The notes below the pieces were generated by a model, which worked only from the letters and a program-made list of their open reading frames with translations, was not told the origin of the DNA and did not search any database. This document shows, piece after piece, positions 37,425 to 48,198 of a stretch of 64,000 nucleotides of DNA. Position 1 is the stretch's first letter. Each line of letters starts with the position of its first letter. Source of the stretch: Paramyrothecium sp. XJ0827 (Eukaryota > Ascomycota > Sordariomycetes > Hypocreales > Stachybotryaceae); contig JAJFPB010000006.1 of the NCBI GenBank assembly GCA_020881915.1, positions 2,728,001 through 2,792,000 of the forward strand, in the 5' to 3' direction. Position numbers and translations under genes: made by a program.

Positions 37425-40400
37425 ATGAAGGCGAACGCGGCCAAACCGTCGGCTCGGCCGACCAAGTCACAGATCATCGATGACTTGATCATGGGTGTAA
37501 GTAAACCGACACATGCAGTACTTCTTTTTTTCCCCTTCTTCTTTCAGCGCACTCCGACCCCTCCTTTTACGCACAGCCTGGTTGAGAAGGGACATGGCAT
37601 GGGTTTGAGCTCGCTTCATACACCAGGTAGTGAGCCCTCTGGCCTATCGAATTACATAAGTCAAATGTTCAGCATTCAAGAGTAGCCCGAATTGTACGGA
37701 CTTGGGCTGCTGGAGAACCTCATTTCACAGGCCCGCAAGGTCATGGAAACTTAGTAGATGTGGAACACTTGTTCAGGTTCCTAATATCGAAGTCACATAC
37801 CAATGCAAAGTGGCGCTTCAGTTACTGACCGGCGCCCTATAGACGAACAGTAGCAGCATCACTTCCAAGCGTAGTGTCGAACGTCTCTACTACCCCGATG
37901 AGCCTCACTTCTTCCGCTTCTTCGTCAACAAGTTCCAGAGGAGGGCCCCTCTCATCAACCGAGGTTACTGGCTCAGGCTTCGAGCAATCGATGTCATTGT
38001 GCGCCAGTTCCTCGCCAAGCCAACGTCTGCCAGAAAGGTCGTCGTGAACCTAGGCTGTGGCAGGTAAGAAGACACCCACTGCTCCTGTGCCACGGCCGCT
38101 CCCTCTTCGTCTTCTCCCGGCACAATACTGATCCCAGGCCTCGTGGCAGCGATGTCCTCCCCTGGCAATGCCACACCCGCTACGCCGCTGATTGCGAGAA
38201 TGCCCTCTTCATTGACGCCGACTATCCCGACCTTATCAAGAAGAAAAGGGCAATCGTGCTTGGAACCCCTCAGCTTCGAGAGCTCCTAGGGTCGGACTTC
38301 GTCGCCAGCTCATCCGATACGGATCCCGTAGTCCTGCGTAGCGACAAGTATTGCCAGATCGGATGTGACTTGCGGCAGCTCGAACTCCTGCGCAAGACCT
38401 TTGAAAGTTTCCTTGACCTTTCTGATTGCAAGGTGCTCTTTGTCGCAGAAGTCTCCGTCACGTACATGGACACGGCCTCTGCTGATTCCTTAATTCAGTG
38501 GGCGAGCTCCATTGGACAAGGTATGCATAAAATTTCGATCTCATGAGGGCAACCTGCCGAAGCGAAGGGCACCAACTAACCGCCGGAGAAGCCGAGTTTT
38601 GTCTTTTGGAACAGATCCTCCCCCTTGGGCCTGATCACCCCTTCGCGCAGACTATGCTCCGCCATTTCAACAAGCTCAACACGCCTCCGAAATCCGTGGG
38701 CGCGTATCCCACATGTGAGAGTCAACGAAACCGATTCAAGAGTCGAGGCTGGCGCCATGTAGACATCTGGGATCTCTGGGACGCTTGGTCGGGAGATGAC
38801 TTCGTTTCGCCGGCCGAACGCGTCGCTTTGGATCTCGTGGAAGCATTTGACGAATGGGAGGAGTTTATGTTGTTCGCGCGTCACTATTTTGTGTTGCACG
38901 CCTCAGCCGCAGAGGGCGGAGTCGAAGTAGGAAACTTCCAACAATCCCCTGGTGAGCAAGGCGACGCGCTGAAAGCCAAAGTCACATCGTATGAATCCGC
39001 GGGGGCAGCTAATCGCCGATTCGGAGGTGCAATGCTTGTCAAAGACTTCCTTGGCCAGCCATTTGCCGTTCATATGATGGGCATGAGTAGTAGCGGAAGA
39101 ACGGATAGCTGCGACATCCTCGCCATTGATTCGCAAGCCGACGCCCCTGAGATGCCGCTGAATGGACCTCGCCCTCGCGTATGCCATACGTTGACAGATA
39201 TTGGGGACAACGGGGTCCTTCTCACGGGTGGCCGTGGCTCACCTACCTCAGCCTTCTCGGACTGCTGGCTGTTTACGAAAGGATCCAATCCTATTTGGAA
39301 GCAGACGTGGAATCTTCCGGTACCGCTATTCCGACATTCCGCCCTTAGGCTCAAGAACTCGTCGCTTGTCCTTGTTGCAGGAGGCAAGGTGGATGCCACG
39401 AAGATCTCTGGGCAATACTTTGTTTTCCACCCTTCCAGTGGCTGGCTTGAGTGCTCCATTTCAGCGACGGCACCAGAACCTGTCTTTGGTGCCATACTCT
39501 GCAACTCATCTGACAACGGCCAGGATCCGGGGGTCTTCAGTGGCATGTTGTCTGGAGGAATTTCGCAGGCCGGCCTTGTGAACACTAAAAAATACTCCTG
39601 GTCCCTGGAAATCAACGATTCAAAGGTGTGTTTTGCTTCCCATTGTGATTCGTAACATATTTGGGCTACAATGGGCTGCTATAGGCCTTCGCCACGAGCT
39701 TAGATCAAAGGCAAGAAAGACTAACCATACTCGCAGCCTGTCCTCGCTTTCAATCAGATAACTTCAACACCAACCCTGGCGGATCCCCTCTCGTCATTCG
39801 GCTCGCAAGTGATTGATATTGGACCGGTCACGGCCATCTGTGGCGGTGTGGGCCATGATGCATCGATTCAGGGGCAGTCAATCACACTCGTGACTGTGTC
39901 TAGAGAAGGAGGAGAGCACTACAGCCTTGCTCAAGTCGAGAACGGCGAGAGCGGCGCAGGCTTACCATTCATGATAGGATCTTCTGTGCTCTCGGTTGAC
40001 AACACTCTCATGGTCTTCGGCGGAGGTGCCACCTGCTTCTCAATGGGTACCTATTGGGAAAATCACATATACAGTATCAATTTACCCATCTCGGCGCCCC
40101 CATCATCATCATCCGAGTCAACTTTGTCACGCCCCTTGGCGCTGCGTTTCCTTGAATCCCGCAAGCTGACAAGCGTTTCAAACATGGGACCAGCTGCCGC
40201 AAGCTCGGCGCCACAAGCAACGCTCAAATCCATTCCGAGAATGAAACTGCAGAGCGCAGACCAGTTTCTTGAAGTCTTGCGGGCTCGACAGCCTGTCGTT
40301 ATCGAGGGTCTCGAGCTAGGAGACTGCCTCGTGAAATGGACTCCAGAGTACATGGTGCAGCAAGTAGGGGGTGATAAGGAGGCAAGCACTAGAACATGCA

Positions 40401-41275
40401 GAGGGTCGCACGCCACAAAGAGAAAGCTGACCGAGAACAGGTTGTCGTACACGAGGCGCTGAAGGACACCGAAAGACTCGACTTCAATTCCAAGAACTTC
40501 CGCTACGTGACTGCCAGTTTTTCGTCCATAATGAGTCGAGCCAAGGCTGGCGACCGGCTCTACCTCCGCTCGCTGTCTCAGGCCAAGCCATCTGAATCAC
40601 CAGCAAGTCTAGAAGAGGATTTTCCTTCGCTGAACCCCGATTTCTGCTTGCCCCCTGAGCTGGCGCACGTCACAGAGAACAAGTTTAGCTCCGTTCTGCG
40701 TGTCTCTGGCGCAGTCAACATGTGGCTGCATTATGATGTGAGACTCGCCCCATTTCTCCGAATCTCGTCCCGCACCGAGTGCCCTCATCATGTACGGATC
40801 GGCTGACTGAGTTCTAATATAGGTCATGGCAAACGTCTACGTGCAGATCCAGGGTTCAAAGCGCATGGTCCTGTTCCCTCCCGAAAACGTTACCAAGCTG
40901 TCATTCGCTGCCGGGGCATCCAGCTCCAGCCTTGACGTTTTCGCGGCCCTGGACTCGGCCTCCCTTGCAGGCACGTCACCGCATGAAGCCACACTCTCGC
41001 CTGGCGACACGCTATTCTTGCCACCTATGTGGCTACACACGGCCAAACCTACGACGCCCATGAGTGTGGCTATGAACGTCTTTTTCCGCGACCTCGATGG
41101 CGGGTACTCCCCCGGCCGAGACGTCTACGGAAACCGAGACCTAGCAGCATACGAGAAGGGGAGACAGGACATTGCCCGAATGAGTAAGGGTTTCCAGCAG
41201 CTGCCGATGGATATCCGGCGCTTTTACCTCTCCCGGTTGGCCGACGAACTCCTGCAAGCTGTGGAGGGAAGCTGA
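37425..41275 (+). CDS. PPM2: tRNA wybutosine-synthesizing enzyme TYW4 (methyltransferase, kelch and JmjC domains)
   Basis: SAM-dependent enzyme for the last steps of wybutosine synthesis at position 37 of tRNA-Phe (methylation and methoxycarbonylation). There are seven exons: 37425-37496, 37843-38063, 38138-38520, 38592-39625, 39737-40381, 40441-40737 and 40823-41275, giving 1,034 residues. The N-terminal leucine-carboxyl-methyltransferase fold has [18 protein letters not shown], the SAM-binding [15 protein letters not shown] and [13 protein letters not shown] kelch-like propeller follows ([35 protein letters not shown]). The C-terminal JmjC-like domain has HYD and a distal FLPPMWLH, the expected iron-binding His/Asp positions. 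Intron 5 (40382-40440) needs a GC donor (GAG|GCAAGC) to give [14 protein letters not shown]. Intron 1 is unusually long at 346 nt. The close paralogue PPM1 lacks the kelch and JmjC parts. Confidence 0.93.
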
Positions 41276-43731
41276 CGAGCGTGATTGGACGAACATCTGT
41301 CAGGTACACCGATTCCTCCGCCTGGTAGCTTGTGTACTACGGCTAGCTAGAACGATTAGCCCCGGGTCACAGATCGGACACGTACCCAAGCGGTTTAGCA
41401 CAAAAAGCGATACACCCGTTCTATAAAAACACAAAAGAATATTGGTTAATTCTTTTAAAAGGAAAAGAGATTTATTGAATTAAGAAAGAAAATCTCGATT
41501 AATATTGTAAAGCTCAAAGCCTTTTACAAGCATTTTAGACATATTTTTCTCCATATCATTGCTCTCAATACGGGGCAGCATATCGTTGCTGTCTTTGTTT
41601 TTTTGCTCACCGGTTGGTACATCAATTGCCATACTGAGGAGGCAAGCCTGCTCGCCTAAATCAGCACTAACTTTGGGGACGATGCTCAGCTGGCGCTAGT
41701 ACCACACAAATCTTCCACCCGGAGTACGTGGATATGAGAGTCGTGCTCACGCTAGCCTCGATGCCGGCGCGTGGCGCACTTCAACAAGGGGCGAGGTAGG
41801 GAGCCACTGGGAGGCGCTGCCTGGCATTCCGAGCAGCTGAGAACTAGTCATAGCTGCGGGAAATTGCCGTCAACGCCGAGCATCGAATCGCACAATTCTT
41901 GGACTGACGATATCTGCTCTCCTGTCTGACACGAGCCCCACGTGGTGAAAATCACTCTGTATCAAGACTTCCTTTGGGCAGTCGAAGACATATCCTCCTT
42001 TTCCTCGAGTGTACATTTGACCTATCATTTTCAACGGCTGCAGGGCTGCGATTGTAGCCAAGCCTCTCGAATGATAGTGAGGATTTACCATTCGAATTTG
42101 TATGACATGGGACTCATCAGTTAAGGATTGTGTGGCTGGTCAGCCGGCTGAGTGAGACAGTAGCTGGCCTCCGCATGGGAAGACAAGACATTGTTCACTC
42201 TCCGGTCCGTCCGATGACAAAACATCAATCAACTTGCCCGTTTACCACGCCTTACCTCGTGAGGAGGATGTTCCCCAAGCCCCATCGTCTCTCTGAAGAC
42301 TGGCCTTAGCTTAGAAAACAGTTCGAACACATGTCAGACACAAGACTAAGGAGAGGGGCCATCACTGAGAAGAGCCGGATGTTCTCGCGCGGCCTAGTTA
42401 GGGTGTGGGAAAAAGCAAAGAATTTTCAGAAAAGAAAAGAAAAGAGAAAGCCAAGAGGGCGATGTGGAGGGACAAGCTGTAACCGATGCCGACTAAGTGG
42501 AATATGCATGACTAGCTTTGGGGGAAGAAGCGCCATTGGCAGCGGATTGGTCCTCAGGCACGGCGGTCGACCACGGAATTAGGTGAGGCTTGTGCGCGCC
42601 GCCAATCTTCAAATGTGAATGCACAGACAGTTTGTGTCTACGCTCCTCGACTCCCATTCACAATGGCGACTGGGGGCGATCAGGAAGGGAACTCCGGGAT
42701 GTGGAACCCATCACGACTGCGGCCATCATTCGAAGCACATAATGGGCGAGATCGGGTGCAATTTCCCAAGGACTTGTGCAGCTAGCAAGGGATACCCTTA
42801 CCGGACAAGCATCCCGTGAAGATCGTGAGACTAACCCTGGCGTAGATCTAGCTGATCTTCTTAGCAAGGTGGGCCCGAAGTTGACAACAGCGTGTTTTGC
42901 TGCCTCCTCATCTTCGTGTCCCATCGCCCTGGCTTTGCCACCAGCGCGTTTTGTTTTCTCTCTGGAGGATTGGTTGACCTCGTCCTCCTTACTTTCGGAC
43001 TTCCGCGACGCCTCTTATGCGGCGATGTGTCGAAGCGCACCTCGAAAAGCAATGCTGGTGTGATCCCCCTAGGGACCCTTCCCTTGATTGGACAAACTGT
43101 TTTGTTGTCGAGAAGGGGTATCTTGTTATATGTTGTCTCCTATAGATTGGCTTGGGTGCGTGCTACCGGGGCTAGCTCAGTCGAGGCGTCTGCCCACCGG
43201 GGACGTTTCTTGATGTGATATTTAGGATAAATACCAAGTCCGACTAGTGCGCTATGGACACTGCACCGTCTCCAGGCCGATGTTCTTGGTAGCCCGGACG
43301 CCTTACTTTTGCTTGCAAGATCGCTCAGCAACCAGGAATCCAGGCCAATGCCAAGTCCCGCCATTGGCTAGTCCTGTAACCGACTCATCGCATGGGGAGG
43401 TCCGTGGGCGCCGCTGTCCCGGAGCCTGATCCTGTCACAAATCGAAGCCACCCCACTTGGAGAGTCCGTAGCTACCAGGTCCTCGGGCTGGATTTCCAAA
43501 AGAATCAGAGATCCAGAGGGGAGCCCGACCGGGGGCGATTAGTATATCAGCGGGGCCGTTGATAGCGCGCAGTATGCCACATGCTCTAGACCTCTAGCCT
43601 CCAGACCTTTCACACAAACATTGTATAAGGATGCCGCTATCATCCTCGGAAACTGTCAGTTGCAGTTGATGGTGACGGTCTCTTAAGTTACAACAAGGCT
43701 CCCATATCGGGCGCTCATTGAAGCCTGTGTC
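41276..43731. other. 2.5-kb gap between TYW4 and the MHYT gene
   Basis: No gene recognised. It begins with the TYW4 3' end and an AT-rich island (listed separately) and ends with the promoter of the MHYT gene. Frames of about 80-110 codons around 42331-43218 are on overlapping strands and not convincing. A purine-rich stretch of repeated AAAGA lies near 42415-42450. Confidence 0.45.
41390..41640. other. AT-rich island 3' of TYW4
   Basis: The base composition falls sharply here, with A/T-rich words such as TTAATTCTTTTAAAAGG and ATTAATATTG, while the flanks are near 50% GC. It has no coding frame. It could be the TYW4 3' UTR and polyadenylation region or the remains of a decayed (RIP-mutated) repeat; the sequence alone does not decide. 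Confidence 0.5.
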
Positions 43732-46619
43732 ATGATGTCTTCCGAAGAGCTCCTCGCCTATCAAGGGCACATAGTGCCTCAAAGCTTCAGTGCTGGCTTT
43801 GTGGCACTGAGTTACTTCATCAGCTTCGTTGGAGCTGCATCGACTCTGGAGTTGATCAATCGTCGTACTGGTGCCAAGGGTCTGTTTAACAAGTCAGTCA
43901 CCAGAGCCTACCTTTCTTGATCCCTACTGACCAACTCCGTAGTCTACTGCTCGGAAGCGCCGCGGCGACCATGGGAGGTGTTTCCATTTGGTCTATGGTA
44001 ATGACAATTCGCAATCATGGCCAAAGGTGATGCGAGTGCTAACATGACTATAGCATTTCATCGGCAACCGTGCCATCCACATGGCCAACGGCGAAGCAGC
44101 CCTTCAAATTGCTTTCTCGCCGGGCTTCACGGCCCTGTCCTTCTTCGTCCCTATAATCGTGCTCTGGGGCGCCTTTTGGGCTATCGGAACCAACGACGCC
44201 GTATCGTGGTCAAGAATAGGAGCGGGCGGGTTACTTTGCGGTTCGGCTGTGTGCGGCATGCACTACCTCGGAAATGCCTCGATCCAAAATTATGCTTGCG
44301 TTTACAATGTTGGAAACGTTGTGGGATCCGCAATCATCGCCGTCACGGCGAGCACGGTTGCATTGTCAACTTTCTTCGTCTTCCGAGCCATGTGGGCCAA
44401 CGCATGGTGGAAGCGTGTGTTTTCTGGTCTTGTTATGGCGGGTGCTGTATCCGGAATGCATTGGTGTGCAGCTGTTGGCACGCAGTATCGGCTCATTAAC
44501 CTCAGGAACGCAGTCGGTCAACCATCACGGGATGCTACCGTCATTGTCGTTATCTGTCTGGTGAGCTTGACCCCTCAATCTAACCCTTGGACATGAAAAA
44601 GACGTAACTAACAATGTGTAGTCGATTGGCGCTTGTCTCATCATTGCCGGTTTGGCCATGCTCAGGGCGAGAAACATGAGCAAGTCAGCAAGGAGAGCTC
44701 AACAGATCACGTTGGGCGCTGCCATCTTCGACAAGCAAGGGCGGATCCTAGTCAACCCGGATGGCTTGATTCCCAGCACAATCATCACCGATTCATTCCT
44801 CGAGACGGTATGCTCCTCTCTTTCGTATGCCTCGGCATTATGTGCTAACACAAAGATTCAGAACGACAAAGAGGGCTTCGGAACCGCGCATCCTCTGTAC
44901 CACTGGATGTTTCAGGCGTCGAGGAACTGGAACGCGATTTCTGGCCTGGCTGGCGGGATCAAAAAGCACCTTGTTGACCTACCAAGTGACGAAAAGCTTG
45001 GAAGTGGCCGTATGGCAGTACGACTCATGAATAATTCTGATGAGCTGTCCGAGCAATATGGCTTCATATTCCGAGAACTTTTCTGTGTCGCTGCCATGAC
45101 GTTGGCGGACCGACTTCGAGAGGATCTCACCTCCGCCGGTGTCCTCTGGGATCAGATTCTCCCAACTGGAGCGAACGGCAAGCGCTCAGACGCGAACGGG
45201 CAGAAGATGGGAAGCGAAGAAGACCTCGCTGAAAAAGGCTCGCACGAGCGGCAACAGGCCTATGGTCGCGGATCCCTCATGTTCCTTGTCCGTCGAGTGC
45301 AAAGTGAACGTGATGCAGACCGTCTCACAGCAGCAGGTTACCGGTTTGCCGATTTACACCAAGTGAGCAATATCATCGCTTCTAGCATGCAGATCCAATC
45401 TCCGCGCGTGGAAATAAAGTTCCGCGACATGGCCAAATACGCGGATCAAGGGAATGACCTCGCGACCGGCGTCCACCTGGGTCTCTTTGCCATCCGTGCC
45501 CGGGTGAACGGATCTGGGTTTGATGTGCTCGTGAGAAGCGAAGCTAGGCACTTGTTACCGTCCACAACACTGCAGACGACACCCCTGGAAAGCTGGCAGA
45601 AGGATATGCTGAGGCGGTTTGACGGCGCAACAGCGTCAATGATGCTCCGAATGCTCGTCAATACTCCCATGCCGTCCGAAGGCGAGAGAGCGTATGCAAA
45701 TCAGCTAATGGAATCCATCCGTGGGCTGCAAGCTTCAGTGCAGGATGGAATGATGGATGAAGCAATCTTTATCGCGGAACCGGTTAAGCTACCCTGCCCG
45801 AGCGAGGAGATGGCCACAGCCAAGATGATGTATGCTTTCCGGTTGGTGGTCCCGATCCACTCAATAGTCGGCAGCGCCAACTGCGACTTTATTCCCTTGG
45901 TCTTCTTCAAGACCCATCAGCTGTCACGAACCCACAACCTGGCCTTCATCCAGGGAGTGCATCGTGAGTTTGGGCGAGTGATCCACGACGCAAGGCAGCG
46001 TGACGAGAAACGAGTTGAGAGGCGCCGGATTTTCGGGCTGGGAAGAGGAGGACAAGGCAAGCCTAGACGGGGATCGTCCAACAGCGCACTGCAGGAGAAG
46101 CCGTCGCAACTGGGTGACCGACGCGGATCATTGGGGGTTCGCTCGAGCAGTTCCGGCTCGACGGTGAACCTATTCCAACCGGGATCAAGCGAGGGCAGAC
46201 GTGGCTCAGGAGACGCAGGCAAAGACACCACGGGCTATGCACTGGATGCACCGTCACCAGTGCTGACACCGCCACCTCCGTCCTACGGCGGCATCATGGT
46301 GTCGCAGGAGATCACGGTCAATGTCGAAGCCGCAGGGTCCATGCCAGCATCGTATGGTTATCGATCAAGACCATCTCTCCAGTCGCCGAGCATGAGCGAC
46401 GAGAGCACTGTGGTTATCAACGTGCGCAACGCCGGAAAGGGGACCCTGGAGGTATCAACCGAGGATGGCATCGAGATGCGTTACCTGGGGACCGAGGGGA
46501 TCAAGGCGACTGGCCCTCGCGTGGAGGGCCACAACACGCAGACAGATTACAGTCTCCCGGGGACATTTGTGGACGAGCTTTTCAAGCACTGCGTGGAGGG
46601 ACGCCGGGGGAGGATGTAA
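43732..46619 (+). CDS. MHYT-domain integral membrane protein, putative sensor
   Basis: Multi-pass membrane protein of 888 residues with an N-terminal MHYT domain, a fold proposed in bacteria to sense diatomic gases or oxygen through a bound metal. There are five exons: 43732-43892, 43943-43997, 44054-44560, 44622-44807 and 44862-46619. The hallmark Met-His pairs are at 72-73 (SMHFIGNRAIH), 141-142 (GMHYLGNASI) and 207-208 (GMHWCAAVG), each at the end of a hydrophobic helix; about seven helices lie in residues 20-270. The second intron splits the first Met-His pair. The last helix (SIGACLIIAGLAML) leads to a large cytosolic region with AQQITLGAAIFDKQGRILVN, which resembles a PAS-like strand, and RRVQSERDADRLTAAGYRFADLHQV. 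No kinase, cyclase or GGDEF motif is visible. The last 200 residues are Ser/Gly/Arg-rich and probably disordered. The start could be Met1 or Met2, which are adjacent. Confidence 0.88.
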
Positions 46620-48198
46620 GGTGTCAGGAGCAAGTGCAGAGGGCCGGAGTTGTGGTTACTGTAAATGGGTATTTAGCTCGCAAGGGCGGATCACTGTAAA
46701 AATAATCCGGGATATTGATACACCAAACGGCAGGGACTTGGGTATCGTGTATTTGTTTACTTAAGGTACTTACTATTCCACTGTACTTTTATGAAGTATT
46801 TTCCATGCTCTTTTTTCCTCAACTTGTCATCATCATACAAGTGACCTGCATCAAACTTGTAAGCAAATGCCGGTATGCGATTGTTGTTGAGAGTCCTGAG
46901 CACATGGCCACAGAGCCGCCAATCGTGATTGACTCTTGGGTAGGAACCGGATGAATTCCTTCCTTGGAGCTTTTTGGAGGCGTGCTTCCTTGCATTCAGG
47001 TGCTGTGCGTGCCGTCCAAATGCTTCTTATCCAGCGTACCCGAAGCGCGATGTAATTCCCTCAGCATTAGCAAAGGGGAATAAAGGTGACAGAATTATGT
47101 CTTCCTGCTATGGTCGGCTGCTATGTAACACGAAATGCGATATGCACTTGGCGCCTTTGTCAGTGGAGAGTCCCTTGACCAAGCACCCAAACCCCGTCCT
47201 GAATGTGTACCCAGGGTAAGGTACAGTACCTTACGGTTTGTTCCCCCCTTCCAGGCCGGCGATCCCTCCTCCCCTACTCGCAGTTGCAATGGCGACCACA
47301 TCTTTGAAGCATCTTCTTGTGGTAGTATCATGGTAACCACCACAAAGACCGTCATCATGACCTGCAAGAAGGGCTTCTGGCACTACCCCACGGAGACCAC
47401 TTGACCCCTACTACAGAACACTAGTGCAACGCTAATGCCACTGAGAGTGGCCTAGGTACCTACTCTACCTCCTCAGGCAGGTAACGCGAGGAGGTAGGCA
47501 CCCAAATTCCGGTAAGCTACCGAAGGTACAGAGTACCCCCTTATCGTAACGCCGTGCACGTACTCTGTACTCTTACGTCAATCACCTCGCATCTCCCTGT
47601 CGAGGCCCGGTCCCTCCCCCAAAAAGCCGAGCCCTCTCCCCAGTGCAGGCGTCATAGCTCCAGCTTCCCCAGGTCTCCCCCAGGTCTCCCCCACCCACCA
47701 AACCTCATTGAGTGCTTCTGCCGGTTTCTCGTTTGCTTGCATTAACGCCATGCAGCCAAGGGAGAGACATGAGCTTCAAGGACCTAGCCAATCGGGCCAC
47801 CCTCGAGATCCCTTGACGTAGTGCACTCGCTCTACGGTCTCTATCACAAGCAAAACGTGCTATGCAGTAGCAGGACCACTGCATCCACGTCGACCTCCAC
47901 CTCCACCTACTTCTACACCACTGCACAAGTCGTTGCTCGTCCACCAATGGAGCTTACTTTTACCACCTTCCGGCTCAGGTAGGAAGCTCCAAATCCAGAA
48001 GCTGAGACAACGCCATTTCCACCCCCCACATTGGATCCCTACTTGGCCATCCAGTTCCCTGTCCTTGCCGGCTTCGTTTGTTGGCTGTTGGCTGTTTAGA
48101 GGTTGCGGTGCTCCAATCGTAACCAAGCAGGAGACATTGCTCTTCTCATTTCCTCTTGTTTTCCTTGACCAGCACGCCCTCACAAGCTACCAGCTGCC
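46620..48198. other. Intergenic region between the MHYT gene and GUT2
   Basis: 1.58 kb without a recognised gene. It includes a perfect short palindrome at 47216-47234, further GGTACC motifs (47455-47460 and nearby), and a CT-rich stretch from about 47600 to 48190 that is probably the GUT2 promoter and leader. Confidence 0.5.
47216..47234. repeat. Perfect 19-bp palindrome of the GGTACC family
   Basis: GTAAGGTAC and its exact reverse complement GTACCTTAC flank a single A. It is a longer instance of the dispersed intergenic motif seen in 28685-29010 and elsewhere. Confidence 0.9.
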
